64,000 nt of DNA. Origin: Cricetomys ansorgei. Taxonomy: Eukaryota; Chordata; Mammalia; Rodentia; Nesomyidae. A model generated the notes under the pieces. It did not search any database. It was not told the origin of the DNA and was given only the letters and a program-made list of their open reading frames with translations. Positions 24,872-37,180 of the stretch are shown one piece after another; within the stretch, counting starts at the first letter, position 1; the number at the start of each line of letters is the position of its first letter. The stretch spans positions 18,412,501 to 18,476,500 of the forward strand of contig JAMJFZ010003163.1 in the NCBI GenBank assembly GCA_026225945.1. Direction: 5' to 3'. The translations under genes and the position numbers were made by a program.

Positions 24872-25009
24872 CCACACCATCCAGCAGAGAGCAAGGCCAA
24901 GGTAGCATCCCGGTCCGTCACTTCCACCCTATCCTTCTTAGGACCAAGGGGGATGCTGCCTGCTCAGGATGGCCAAGAGGAGCTTGCCTCTTATTGAAAT
25001 GCAAAAGGA

Positions 25010-25260
25010 CACTTTGCATATCAAAATCTTTATTGTGCTTCCCTATGCATCTCCAGATTCTTGCAAAACATTGAAACCTAGCTCGTAATTTGATGATGAA
25101 ATATCGATCATTTATCTACTGCTGCACGCAGAGGTCCATAGCATGTAGACCAGATGCCCACCCTGAATTACCTTCTATTTTAAGTCAATATGAAAATTGA
25201 TATTCTACCTAGGAGATGACTCGTGTCAATAAAAAGTAATGTCAGAGTGCATCAGTTCCT
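25010..25260. promoter_or_regulatory. Candidate conserved non-coding element
   Basis: Unique AT-rich DNA with CGTAATTTGATGATG, AAATATCGATCATTTATC and TGAAAATTGATATTC. Composition-based guess only. Confidence 0.25.
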
Positions 25261-27754
25261 GCTGTCGGCCTAGGTTCTGCTTCTCCACACCGGCTGCCTC
25301 CGAGAGAGGCGTCCAGACTCCGGCAGCTCCTGGTCAGTCTGCGTATTTCTCCATTTAAGTCACATGAGTGGGAAATCTCAAGGGAATGGTGGATTGGCAG
25401 GGAGCTGCCCACTCGCGCACCCCGGTTGAGAGGGAATGAAAATAAAAGCAAATGCAACTTACAAACAAATCTGGGAGAAGCTTCATTACCATTGTTAGCA
25501 GTGTGCTTGTCTTCTGTTTCCAAGAAGAAAGAGCGGCAGTGTGGGCCCTCTCCTCAGGACTGAGCGTCTGCTGTGCTTGCCTACCCAGCAGGTATTGCCA
25601 CCTGAAGCTCAGGTGGTACCACTTTCAAAAAAATTTTTGACTGCACTAAACTGTTTACTGGTTATGAATTTTGCAAGCATTGCATGTATTAGTGGTCATG
25701 GTGGAGCTGGAGGGTATTGTGCCTTCTCCAGACTACACATCGAGAACCACCAATAATGTGCTGGAACCTGTGGCCCTCTCCAAAGCCACGCCTCTTGTCG
25801 CCAGTAGATAGATACCGGTTTGGTGATCTACTGGGTGTCAGAATTTCTTCCGATAGCTTTAAATGGGTCACTTCTTTCCTTACCAGAAAGCAAAACAGAA
25901 ACACTCAGAGGTCTTTAACTCCGTCCACTGCTATATGTCCAATGTCTGAATGCTGGATTAATTAATTAATTAATTTCACTTCATTCTTCCCACAAACTGA
26001 GCTGTGACTCTGCAGTAGGACTCTGGGATTTACCAAAGAACCAAGCAGACATTCAAGTAGGTTTTCAAGAAATACAGTAATGAGTAGGAACGGGCTAGAG
26101 TGAGTTAGTCAGTAGCTGCACTAGAAATCAGGCACTGTAAGAAGGCTGAAAGTTGTAGTTTGAACAGAAAAGGTAAATATGAGCCAAACCCTGTGAGATG
26201 TTGCGGGTGGGGGAGCAGCAGCTGTAGAGGGAGGGAGGGAAGGTATTCCCAGGCACTTGCAGGAGCCTGTGGCTAGCATCCTGAGGCAGGATACGCCTAG
26301 ATTACTAGAGAAAAAATGAGTGGTTGGCACAAAGTAAGTTGAATGTTTATGATTAAATTAGAAGAATCAGCCTAAACTTCCCGGGGTCCCCTTCCCCCCA
26401 TCCCCCACCACATGGAGAGTAGACTAAGAAAGGACAGCACTGTGAATTCAACCAGCAGGAACCAACTCAAGCCCAGCATTTTTCAAGCAACAAGTCACTT
26501 GTAACTGGCAACGGATTAGACACTAACTTCAGGCCTGGAACACTTGGGCTTTGCCATAGAGGGGTCAGAAAGACCCCCTGTTGGCTAATTCTGGGGCCCT
26601 GGGGAATCTAGCCTTGGGGCAGAGTCTGGAATCCATCTATGCAGGGGAGGCCTACAGAGCTGGCAGGTGAGAAGGAACCTCTCAAATTTGCAATTTTCAA
26701 GTGTCAGAATGATACCGTGCTGCTCCTCTGACGCTTGGCACGGGGAGCAGGTCTTCCTGGTTTCCATCAACACGTCTGCTATGTGAGTGTGGCCTTTGCA
26801 CCCTCGCCATCCAGACCCTGAGACTGAGAATGCAGCTCCCATGCTGGCTTCCACAGCACCCCACCCCACACACCCAAGGACAAGACCGAAGGTCTGCACA
26901 GTGCTTCTGGAGGATTCTGTTCAAACCAGAGGTGCCAAAGGGACAGAAGCACTCAGGCTGTCCTCTGAATGGCAAGCAATCTAGCAGACAGGCATCCCTT
27001 TAATTCATCCCGTACATGGTGTACTCCATACTACAGTTCACTCCAGGCTAAGGCAAAGCACGAGGTGCAGGGCTCAGACTCCCCACCCAGGAAAGATGAA
27101 CATTCCCATGATATTCACCTGATAGCATCCAAGAGTAGCTAATGAAATAAGACCCTCATGTGTGTCTGTGTGTCTGTGTATGTGTGTGTGTATACGCACT
27201 GCACTTTGGAAGCAAGAACATTCAAGATGAGCAGACTCTAGCTTGTGTAGAGATTTGTCCTGGAGGTCAAAGGTCATACTGTGGGCAAGCTTTTCAAAGG
27301 GTGATTTCTGAAATTGCTAAGTGTCACTAGGAATAGTCAGGTATTGCAACAGAGAGACACCGATGGGTCAGGCAAGCAAGATAGGGACAGGCAAGAGCAG
27401 GCAGGAGCCATCTGCCAAGAGGGAGAGAAAGTGACCCCAGCAGAGAGATTAGGGGTACACAGGCCTAAGGAGGCAACAGCTGAGCACAGCTGAGGCCCAG
27501 AATACGAGCTAAGTGTGGAGCTCAGTGAGCAATGGGGAGAGTGACCGACAGTGAGGACCAGGTCACTCCATGCTCCATCTGCCATGGCCAAGAGTTGGGG
27601 TTCTATCCTAAGGCTGTTCATACTGTTACCGCATGTCCCACAAGGTTCGTTAACATTCCCACCTTAGCAGGCCATCGAGTGGAGACAAAAATACCTCCAG
27701 CAATAGTTGCTCAAGAGAGGAGCCTTGGCACCTCATTTAGTTTCCATCCATTAA
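25261..27754. other. Intergenic DNA, no gene seen
   Basis: A short ATTA run lies at 25958-25975 and a short TG run at 27165-27195. No exon recognised. Confidence 0.4.
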
Positions 27755-27870
27755 CTGACCAAGAGACAGAGTCTTACTACATAGCTGAGGCTGGCCTCGA
27801 ATTCACAATCCTCCTACCTCAGCTTCCCGAGCTCTGGGATTTCAGGTGTATGCCACCATGCCCCAGCTCT
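27755..27870 (-). mobile_element. B1-like SINE, minus strand
   Basis: GAGACAGAGTCTTACTACAT, GAGGCTGGCCTCGAATTCAC and GCCACCATGCCCCAG occur in reversed B1 order. Confidence 0.8.
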
Positions 27871-28149
27871 AGTTTTCTTTATAAAGCCTGCAAGTAAGTG
27901 TAGGCCTGACATGAAAGCAAGAAGCTTTTATAAAGGAGGCCTGTGACAGACAACATGAACAAGCACGAAGAGGGGCATTTGGCTCTAGGTGGGCAGGAGT
28001 TTGGGGTGAGTGGGCATGGGGGAGATACTGGGAGGCAATGGGACCAGCAGCAGGAGTTTAGGCTGGGAACGGTGAGAAAGAGGAGATTTAATTTAGTGGC
28101 CAGTCTGGACCCATGTGGCCACCGTAGTTTGTCTCTGAGATATCACCCA

Positions 28150-28440
28150 CAGGAGCAATACTAAAGGCATGGTCCTGAAGATGATGTGTTTAACCTTTAA
28201 AAGGTGTGACCTCATGGGAGGTCCTTGGGTCACTGGAGGCCTGTTCCTGAAGTGGGAACTGTGTAATCCTAGTCTGTCCTTCTTCCTCTTCTTTGTTCTC
28301 CTCCTTGAGGTAGACAGTTTTGCCCTAGCCACTACACAGCCAAAGGCCCAGAGCCACAGAACCACCCCATTTTAGACTGGGAGCTCAGGATCCTGAACCA
28401 AAATAATCCTCTTTTCTTGTATCTTAACAACCTGAAACAC
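28150..28440 (+). mobile_element. MLT1/MST-like MaLR LTR
   Basis: AAAAGGTGTGACCTCATGGG, then GGAGGTCCTTGGGTCACTGG and CTGAACCAAAATAATCCTC follow MaLR LTR order. Confidence 0.55.
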
Positions 28441-28819
28441 TTCCTTTTAGTGGCCAGCTGATGCATGGCTCTGTTCACCCTAGCTCTTGGGAGATGCTGG
28501 AGCTATGGCAGTAGCTGGCTTTAGGAAGGGTGAGGCCCCGGGCTTACCACAAACTGCCAGTCCTGGTCCAGCTGCGCACAGTGTACTTTTCGATGGCATC
28601 TGGCATCCATAAGGACAAGGTACAGAAGTAACTGGGAAAGTTGGATATGCCCTTCACCCACTCATCTCATGAATCACGAAGAAGCAGAGCCTTCAAACCT
28701 CAAGATAAAAGCAAACCCATACCTGGCCTGCAGACCTGGAGCAGGGCAGGGCCCCTCCAACCAGTTCCTGGACTCTGTCTTGGTTTCCTGAACAGAGAGG
28801 GCAAGAAGGAGTTAAGTGC

Positions 28820-28985
28820 CTGGAGATACAGTCAAGAGAATGGGTCCTGGACTCTTGAAGACATCAGTTCAAGTCCAGCTCTAGTTTGCGGCCTGATCTT
28901 GGGTCATCCACACAACTTCTCATAGCTGTGTCCTCATCAGCAATGGAGAGCTGGTGGCAAGCTCGCCCAGCATCTGGATCACATG
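28820..28985 (+). mobile_element. MIR SINE
   Basis: TTCAAGTCCAGCTCTAG, CGGCCTGATCTTGGGTCA and TGTGTCCTCATCAGC occur in MIR order. Confidence 0.6.
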
Positions 28986-30492
28986 TACACTAGTACATGG
29001 TTCATTTTTACTGGTGCATTTTTACTGATTCATTTTTACTAAAATGACTGCCACTTCTCTCCCTGGGTGACCCTCCGTGGACCCCCTTCCCACATGGAGT
29101 AGAACTGACCTGAGTACTGGTGGCAGGGGGTGATTTCCAAGGTTTGATCATAAAGACCCTGTGATTTCCTTATTGTCTGGATGACTCACAGAGGGAAGAA
29201 GCTGGCACAGCATAAGGACATGGCGAAGTCCATGTGGCAAGGTCCACCGGCTGATAGCCTCAGGCCTCCTGCCCATGGACAGCCAGCACTGACATGTCAG
29301 CTATGTGAGTGAGCCATGATGAAGAGGATTCGCCTACCCTACTCACCCTCTGGAAGGCAAAAGCCCAAGTAACATAGTGTTTGCAGGCTCTCAAGAAGGC
29401 TAAACCTTTATCCTACAGTGCTGGGAACCACCAGGCCACCACCCACTGTGTAGGAGAAACACAGGACAAAGACACACTTTCTCAAGCCTCAAGTTGAAGC
29501 TTTAGCCTCCCGTTGCCCGTCATAGCTAGAATTATAAGGGACAATCTCTCTTAGAGTCTTTTTTTTTTCTTAATTCACTCAAACCACATGAATGAAGGTC
29601 TGGCCCCTAAAGTCAGTGTTCTACCTGAGTATGAAGTTGTCAGCTTTTTATCTGCCAAATGGGAGGTGAAGAGGGAGAAGAGCTTCCCTGTGGAAAAGGG
29701 GGAGAGGGTTTACAAAAACCATACCAGTTACATCAGTGCTTTCTCCTTACTAGATTGTCAACAATAGTCCATTGAGAAATGTATTTTTCTCCTTTTATGA
29801 CAAAATTATTGTTTGGAGAGGTTAAAACATCCACCAAGAGAATATATATAATGCTAAGACAAAAGAAGTACTGCGCTGGGTTCAGCACCATGGACAGAGG
29901 TAATGACTTGTCCCTGTGAACCAGATAGGCGGAGACAGAGCTGCCTCTGGGAAGAGGAGGAGGCTGGGGGTGAGGGTGACACATTGCCGTAGCTTATTCT
30001 GCCTGCAGCACCCTGGGCTCCTTAGGATATCATCTGTCCTCCCATGTAGCTACAGTATGCAGTGCCATTCCCAGACTGCCACTCAGTTTGTAAGATGAAT
30101 CAATAGGAGGAAAAGTTATCTAAAAATCCGTCAAAACCCACTCTTGGGAACAGCAGAAATAGGCAAAGCCCTGGAGTTCGGTGCTTGGCAGATGGATGTT
30201 TGTTTTTTCGTGTGCAGAGCCTCAAGCAGGACTCCTTGCCTCCAAAAACAATGATATCCCCATGTCCTTTCTCTTTTCTCCTTGTAGCCGGCCACCTTCT
30301 GACTTGGCTTCAATAGTTGTTGTGTTTGTCAGATCCATCGGGAGGAAGAAACTCATGAACAAACTCTCAGAGAGATTTTCCTGAGCTGAGCCTGGAGAGG
30401 CATCTGTCACCTCTGCTCAGATGCCACTGGTCAGAACCCAGTCCTTGGCATAAACAGATGTAGAGAGAGAATAGATGATTGATATGATAAAC
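28986..30492. other. Intergenic DNA, no gene seen
   Basis: Contains a small triple repeat of TTTTTACTG-like words (29005-29043). No exon recognised. Confidence 0.4.
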
Positions 30493-30536
<44 letters not shown>

Positions 30537-30537
30537 G
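30493..30537 (+). repeat. (GATA)n microsatellite
   Basis: About 11 uninterrupted GATA units, likely polymorphic. Confidence 0.95.
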
Positions 30538-30629
30538 ATAGTTATACAGGCTTGTCTTCACATTTGGGGGGTTTTCTTCACATTTGGGAGGGTTCTTATT
30601 AAGCCATCTTGGCTCAGGCCTAGAATATT

Positions 30630-30852
30630 TTTTAAATTATTTTTATTTTATGCATATAGGTGTCTCACCTGCATGTATGTCCATATACAATGTATATGGC
30701 TGGTGCCTGCAGAGGTGAGAAGAAGGTGTTAGAGCCCCTGGAACTGCAGTTACAGATGGTGTGAGCTACCATGTGGATGTTGGGAATCGCACTCAGGTCC
30801 TCTGGAAGAGCAACCAGTGATCTTGACCACTGAGCTATCTCTGTCTAGCCCC
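30630..30852 (-). mobile_element. B3 SINE, minus strand
   Basis: TTTATTTTATGCATATAGG, CACCTGCATGTATGTCC, GGTGTGAGCTACCATGTGG and CTCAGGTCCTCTGGAAGAG, ending CACTGAGCTATCTCTGTCTA, follow reversed B3 order. Confidence 0.85.
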
Positions 30853-31939
30853 CCTGGAAATATTTTTGACATGGAAATTAGGGCTCCTTCCATTGAAAGG
30901 GACATAAGAGGCTCACCATTCTTCAGCAAGATATGAAGGCCTTATTGTGTAAAGCTGGATCACAGCATAACCCAGACTTCAACAGTTTCCCAGGGATACC
31001 TGAGTTGTCTGTGGCTCATGTCCTCTGTGGAGAATCTCAGACAGGCTCCCCGACAACTTAATATGGCTGCCAACAGCTCCTAACAGGTTTTTATCAGTGG
31101 TCCCAAGAGATGTTTCCTTTCCAAAAAAAAATCCCAATGTATGACCTTTTGGCACTAAGTGTATTGATTAGGTCCCATATCCCTAAGTCAATCATGTGGC
31201 CAAAAAGATGGTGCCCTTTAATAGACGTGGCCTAGGCTGTGTCAACCCTGGATCTGGGAGAGACCTGTCCCATGTAATGTGTACAAGCTAAAGCAGACAC
31301 GGGATGCTCCCCAAGAGCCACCATACTGCTGTCTTCTGGTGGGGAGGGGGCTGGTATAAGCAACCCTCTGCTGACACCTCCATGTCAGTGTTCCTCATGC
31401 TGACTGTGACAAGCTACAGTGGTGTGAGACTTGGAGCCATCTGCAGGGCTGTGGAAGCAGAAGGTTCTTTCCTCACCCAGGCTCTTGGTGCTCTCTGGCC
31501 CTACTTTAACCACTCACTGGTCATGTGACAGCACAACCCTCCAGGTTCCCATTGGAAGGCAAGAAGTGTGTTTGGCCCCTTTGCATAGATTCCATCTATG
31601 CCTTTCCCTCAACATCTTTACCCCATATTGCAAGGCTAGAGTGTGCCTCTGACCACCTCAGGGACCTTGGGGAGTAACAACTTAAAGCCTGCCTAACCTC
31701 AAGAACTCATGGACCAGGAAATAAACTCAATGTTCTGTGTGCAAGGCCTTCATCAAATTAACCAAGGTGGCTCATGCTGAAAGGGGTGGGGGGAGCAGCA
31801 TGAGCATCTGGATAACTGCTTCAAGTATTTCCCGATGGAATTCCATATACCAGTTTAAATTCTGGAGACTCAGGAAGCTTCAGGCCAACCTGAAATGGTC
31901 ACTATTTCTCTAAATGGACTCCTTGTTACACAGAGTGCA
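30853..31939. other. Intergenic DNA, no gene seen
   Basis: No repeat or exon recognised with confidence. Confidence 0.4.
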
Positions 31940-32515
31940 ATAGTCAGTTTTCATTCCTTTAAGGAAATGCTCAAGGCAGGCTACTTTGTAAGGAAAAGAG
32001 ATTCAGCTCACAGTTTCACAGCAAAGGGCCAGCTCTGGCAAATCACCCCTGCCACATCACCGTGGCACAAGTGTGGTGGGGAGAGGGGCATGCACACAGC
32101 AAGAACAGAAGTCAGGTTGGAATGGATAAGCTTTTTTTGTTTGTTTGTGTTTCTTTTTTTCAAGATAGGGTTCCTCTGTCGTAACTCTGGCTGTCCTGGA
32201 ACTCACTCTGTAGACCAGGCTGGCCTCCAACTCACAGAGATCCACCTGCCTCTGCCTCCCGCGTGCTGGGATTAAAGGCATGAGCCACCACCACCCAATT
32301 TAAACCCACTCTTCAAACATCTTCCTTTCATAAGAACTCAGTCCTACCAGAACCACTGTAGTGTCTTCTGAGATCGGTGACCCAATGATCTCCTGCTGGG
32401 TCCCACCTCTTAGAAGACACATTGCCTCTTAAGATTGTCATACTTGGGACCAGTTTTCTAACACATGAACCCTTAGGGGGACACACCACATCAAACCATA
32501 ATACAGATTTACGTA
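31940..32515 (-). mobile_element. MLT1/MST-like MaLR LTR, minus strand, with a B1 inserted
   Basis: GATTCAGCTCACAGTTTCAC at the left and ACACATGAACCCTTAGGGGG plus ACACCACATCAAACCATA at the right are reversed MaLR wording. Interrupted by the B1 at 32131-32298. Confidence 0.5.
32131..32298 (-). mobile_element. B1 SINE, minus strand
   Basis: CTGTCCTGGAACTCACTCTG, CCAACTCACAGAGATCCACC and GTGCTGGGATTAAAGGCATG, with a T-rich head (reversed A-tail). Well preserved. Confidence 0.9.
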
Positions 32516-32999
32516 ACATTATATCCTGAGAGAAACTAAAGCATTTGATGTCCATGTAGGTTTAGCTACACAGTAGCTAAATAGACAAGATTTTTTTCCC
32601 CTGAGGACTTCTCCAGGCCTTTAATATCTGATGTGTTTTATGACTCTCTATAAAGAAGCAAGAGAGTGTCGGCAGTACCCCTAGTTTTATTAAACAAAGC
32701 CCTGTTTTGTTTGTACGTCCTATGAAACATTTCCCAAGACATGGATTTATGAATTGTCCTCCTGGGAAATATGTCCTTGGAGAATATATGCAAATGGTGG
32801 TGACTGGGTTTGTGCTCCTGTGAGGGGGTCAGGTATCAGGAATCTTGAGAGTTCCCAGAGGAGGTGATATTTAGGACTTTAGCAGAAAGCATTCTCTTTG
32901 CCTGAATTAGAACAAACGAGGTGTCAGTGTCTTTCTCAAAGCTGGTGGCATCTCAGGGTGTCTGGGAACTGAGAAGTGCTAGACAGAGGGGCACCGGAG

Positions 33000-33115
33000 C
33001 TTGCATGCCTTGGGCCGAGTCTCTGCTCCACCATTCAGGAGCTGTGCAGCCTTGAGCAGGGCACTTGCTCCTTCTGAGCTTCCAATAGATGAACCAAGAC
33101 CCGGTGGGGAATGGG
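33000..33115 (+). mobile_element. MIR SINE fragment
   Basis: CTCTGCTCCACCATTCAGGA and GTGCAGCCTTGAGCAGGGCA follow the MIR core. Confidence 0.55.
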
Positions 33116-33984
33116 CAGTGTCTGGGAGGTGCCCACACAGTGGCTGAGAAAAAGATTGTTCACATGGCTTCTCTGCCCTCACAGCCACTTACCTATCCCA
33201 TTGGGCTTTGCTGCTGGTCTGGAAACCTCCAGAAGGTGCCGACCCCCTCTTCCTTGCCCTCTTGTGGCAGCTGGGATGGTGACATGGAACCATAGTTCCT
33301 TCCCACCTACACCAGTGTCTTCCTGCACCTTCCTGGGTACACTGTTGCTCTCGCACATGGAAACAGATGCAGAAGCCCCACTGTTTGCTAACATTCACAG
33401 GCTGTCCTTCAGGTCACCCTCAGTGATATGTCATGGCGTGGGGGGGGGGGTCAGTCCTCGCATGCCCGTTCTATCAAAGTCAGCTTCTGTCTGCGTCTGT
33501 CACTGCTGATTGCATTTGAATGGCTTCGTCTCTTTTTTAAATAAAAGATTTATGCCTTAGCTGTCAGAGCTTGCCTTTATTTGAAAATTTAATCTTGTTT
33601 CTAGGAGTCTAGATTAACTTATTAGATTTAGGCATCCCTCTCAGGGTTCTGGGAGAGAGGTGGGACCTGCTGTCTGCACAGGCCTCTGCAAGCCTCACAG
33701 CCAGACAGCCAGGGTGGACAGAGGCAACCTCTCAGTGCATTTGAGACCCTGCTCCTGTGGCAGGAGCTTCCTAGGTCGCCTGGGTCAGCTTCCAGGCCTC
33801 AGCTCCAGAACCTGTGTTTCCTGCAAGCACTGTACGTCAAACTCACCCTTCCTCCAACTTTGTGAAGGGACACCCCCACAGTTCTGATGAGGGCTATGTC
33901 AGGGACTCCTGCCTTCCCCCATCTATATGTCCTATGTTCTGCCTCCAGAGAGGCATCTTCTGCTGCTTATACCACGGGGTGGGG
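33116..33984. other. Intergenic DNA, no gene seen
   Basis: Includes a run of ten G at about 33441-33450. Confidence 0.4.
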
Positions 33985-34110
33985 TCTTGCATTTGTTTCC
34001 TGCTACGTGGGCTTGTGCTAGCACTTAACTCCTCTGACCGGGCTTCAGATCTCCTAGTCTGAGTGATGATGGTGCCGTTAATCCCATCTCATAGACGCTT
34101 AGCAAGAACA
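33985..34110 (+). mobile_element. Possible MIR fragment
   Basis: GCACTTAACTCCTCTGACC and GGCTTCAGATCTCC follow the conserved MIR stretch, weakly. Confidence 0.35.
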
Positions 34111-34639
34111 CTTGGGAGGGTTCTTAGTCTGCTTCCTGGATGGTGGATCTAGAAGTTACACTCCCAGTGCTGGAGACAGAAGTCCCGAAACTTGACACAG
34201 ACATTTAGGAAGGACCCCAAGCAGCAGCACCCATAACAGGAGGTAGAAGGGGCCCCTATTCAATAGACAATGAACCATAATGTGTCCCGGGAGCTAAAGA
34301 GCCACCTCTCACTGGTCTCATAGTCGTCACAAGGGAGTGAAATTTCTGCATGAGGCTTTGGGCAGGGAAGGTAGAGCCATGGGGGTGTGAGTGTGCCCTG
34401 AGCGCTGCTCTGGACACCTTGGTCCCTGGGACAGCCAAGTTGTGGAGCACTTCTTTTAGAGTAAGGAAATAGCAGCAAGAGGAGCAGTGAGTCCCATGGT
34501 CATAATAGAGTCCAGGCAAAGCTCTGGACGTCCAACACCAAAGCAGGGCTTTCCCCATCCAGCTCCCTGCTCTCTGGCCTCTGGCTGAGGCCAGAGCTGT
34601 ATTGCCTCTTTTAGCTAGAAGCCCCAACCCTTGAGAAGG

Positions 34640-34925
34640 TTGTACCCTTGGACAGAGCGTCCTTGGAAACTCGGAAAGATTAAAGGGCTTGTAGAAACCG
34701 GCCTTGACCATGTCCCAGGAAATGCGGCAAGCCGGGAGCGCTGGCTCTGAATAGCCGCCTGAGAGCTGTAAAGAGCTGCCTGCAGTGTGAGCCACCCTGC
34801 CCGCCGGCCCAACACCACCTCGTGACCGCTGCGGGCGAGTCTGGGTCTCACCTTTTCTCTTCTGACCAATGCACAACGCCTGCAGCCTTGACTTTTCCGC
34901 TGCACTCTCGCCATCTGCTGGTCAC
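34640..34925. promoter_or_regulatory. Small CpG-rich unique segment
   Basis: At least fifteen CpGs in about 280 bases (for example GCCGGGAGCGCTGG, CCCGCCGGCCC, CTGCGGGCGAG) in an otherwise CpG-poor region. No exon was found. It could be a small unmethylated regulatory element; it ends at the CTCF-like motif. Confidence 0.35.
34905..34923 (-). promoter_or_regulatory. CTCF-like binding motif, minus strand
   Basis: The plus strand reads CTCTCGCCATCTGCTGGTC; its complement GACCAGCAGATGGCGAGAG fits the core CCAGCAGATGGCG variant of the CTCF consensus. Confidence 0.5.
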
Positions 34926-34964
34926 TGGCAGAATAGCAGCAAGTCTGCACTTGGGACAGTCAGT

Positions 34965-35105
34965 GGGCACGCACACCGCACGTGAACCCGGTGTGCACCA
35001 ACAGGCCCACATACCCACGTGCACTCACACGCAGACGTACACAGGTAACGTGTGCGCACAGGCACACACGCACATGTACACACATAGGCACAAATGTGCA
35101 AGCAC
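34965..35105 (+). repeat. CA/CG-rich imperfect repeat
   Basis: CACACGC, GCACACA and GTACACA words without a fixed unit. Confidence 0.7.
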
Positions 35106-35639
35106 GGGGCCAAGGGTGTGAGCTGAGTTGAGTCTTGCTTCTTTCAGGCCTTCCCCCAGCCACTCATCGGGAGGACCCTGAGTTCCTGGTCGAATTCTTG
35201 CCTCCGGCTTGAGCATCTTAAGCTCTGGCCACAGTCGATGAGTCTCTTCTAATCAGACTCACTCGGTTGATGAGCTGACAGGCGGTGATCAAGAGCAGCC
35301 TCTGGTCTCAAAACAGTCATAGAGATGGCCCTGTGGAGATCTGCTGCTTAGCAAAATAACTCCAAGGGAAGGAAGACACTAACTGTCCCCATAATTCATC
35401 TGCCTGGGCCTTGAGAGGAGTCAGAGAGTGTCCCAGGCCAACAGCCAGGCTGAGGTTGGGGTAACAACACATAAAGGGGTGCTAAATGGAGTATGCAGGT
35501 TCTTACAGGTTCACAGTGTCCTTACTGATCCCATCTTGTTTTGAAATGTGGCTATTTTGTTGATCTTGGACTTACTTGTACTATTTCTTAGTTTTAAAAT
35601 ACTGCATTAATGAAATCAGGGTAAACAGATCATTTAAAC
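35106..35639. other. Intergenic DNA, no gene seen
   Basis: No repeat or exon recognised. Confidence 0.4.
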
Positions 35640-35835
35640 ACCCGTGTTCACAGTACCATTAGTCACGGTAGCAGAAACTGGAAGAAAGTACCCACCAGAG
35701 GATGAGTGGAGAGAGGGAAGCGTGGTATTATAGCATACAATGCAGTGTTGCTCAGGCCTGGAAAGGAAACTCTAACACACTGCAGCACAAATGAACCTCG
35801 AAGTCACTGTGCTCAGTGAAATAAGCCAGCCACAA
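35640..35835 (+). mobile_element. Ancient L1M 3' region fragment
   Basis: AATGAACCTCGAAGTCACTG and CAGTGAAATAAGCCAGCCAC follow the well-known L1 3' wording in plus orientation. Confidence 0.65.
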
Positions 35836-36139
35836 TAGACTAAAGCCAGGTAGGCAGGTAGGGCTCCACCCCCCAACCCCCTGTAGTTTGGATCAGGAGT
35901 ATCCTCAGAAAACCCATTAAAGCTGAAGTGGCCAGCCTGTGCTGATGGGGGGTGGGAGAGGGAGGAGGCCTTTAAGAGGTGAGCAATGTGAACTGGGTGT
36001 TTTGGAGACATTTTCAGTTAGGAAAGATGATAAAGTCTGGGGGTTGAATGGTGGTGCTGGCTGTACAAGAGAATGGATATTCTCACTGCCTTGAAACGTG
36101 CCCTTCCACAGTAAAATAACATATGCTGTTATAGCTTCA

Positions 36140-36330
36140 ATCTGAAACACCCTTCCCCACAAGCTCACATTGTGAACACGTGTCCCCAGCTGGTGGAGAC
36201 ATGTTAGAAGGCTGTGGAGCCCTTAGGAGGTAGGCCCTGGCCGGAGGTAATGTCCTCGCCACCGCTGCCCGCCCCCATCTTTCTGTCAAGCCCCAGCTTT
36301 CTACATCCAGACACATGGAGAGCCACAGAC
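36140..36330 (+). mobile_element. MaLR-type LTR fragment
   Basis: CACAAGCTCACATTGTGAAC, GTCCCCAGCTGGTGGAGAC and CTTAGGAGGTAGGCCCTGG follow MaLR LTR order. Confidence 0.55.
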
Positions 36331-36369
36331 ATGGCTCACCTTGGTGGCCTCAAAGGAAGTAGTCTTCAG

Positions 36370-36565
36370 CTTTGTCAGCTGCCCCTGACAGTTAATATTT
36401 TCTACATATTTCCTGAGTTCCTAGCCACTGTGTGGCTATCTCTTCACAATGGCCCTGTGAACCCTGAAATTTACGGATCCAAGGAAACTGAAGTAAAGAG
36501 GTTTAAACCGTGTCAAAGGTCACACAGGCAACTTGAAGCAGAACATCGTCGCACCCATAGCCTGG
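36370..36565 (-). mobile_element. MIR SINE, minus strand
   Basis: CAAGGAAACTGAAGTAAAG, GTCAAAGGTCACACAGGCA and ACTTGAAGCAGAAC are reversed MIR core wording. Confidence 0.65.
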
Positions 36566-36934
36566 CCCCGCCGCACACCTAACTTTTCTCACACCGCCAG
36601 CAAGTTAAGAGCTGAGTCCCTTCTGCCACCTCAAAGCTCATCTCAAGTTTCTGCTTGTCCGAGGAGGGGCTCCTTCCACATTTCCTGCCAAGTGCCGCTC
36701 CAAATGTTGGAGGACCCTCTCCTGCCTCTCCAGCCCCACCTACTGGCTACCTCGCAGAACTGGACATGCCCCCTCCCACCTGGTCCCTCACTGGGTAAAC
36801 TTGGCGAAAGACAGCTGGGATTCTGCTCCAACTTGCTCAAGACAGCCACAGTGGGGGTACCCAGGCACCCTGCTGCCTCAGGTGGCCCCAGGCAGACACG
36901 TGCAACATCTCCACTAACTCCAGCAGAGAAGTTG
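36566..36934. other. Intergenic DNA, no gene seen
   Basis: Pyrimidine- and C-rich, with open frames but no exon signals. Confidence 0.4.
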
Positions 36935-37180
36935 CCCATCGTAGACTGCCATCACGCTGTGATTAGTTAATCACTAAATGCGTGGGGCTTTTAATTAACC
37001 GCCAGCTCGGCAAGGGCAGCTGTTCTGCAAACCGCGTCTGATCTCGGTCCCGGTCCCAGCTGATGGAGCGAGCGCTTCCATCATGCAATGAAGCATGTAG
37101 TGACGCTGCAGAGCTGGCTGCTACCACAGCTGCAGCCCTAATAGGAGCCACCAGCCGGAGGAGACAACCATCCTGGAATG
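36935..37180. promoter_or_regulatory. Candidate conserved non-coding enhancer
   Basis: Unique DNA holding GTGATTAGTTAATCACTAAA (an inverted TTAATC pair), CTTTTAATTAACCG (HNF1/homeodomain-like), E-boxes CAGCTG (twice), and several retained CpGs (GGAGCGAGCGC). No repeat or simple-sequence content. The palindromic homeodomain sites beside E-boxes fit a developmental enhancer. Confidence 0.4.

Noticed and set aside
34256..34876. 206-codon minus-strand ORF
   Set aside because: No recognised domain; partly explained by the CpG-rich, stop-poor segment.
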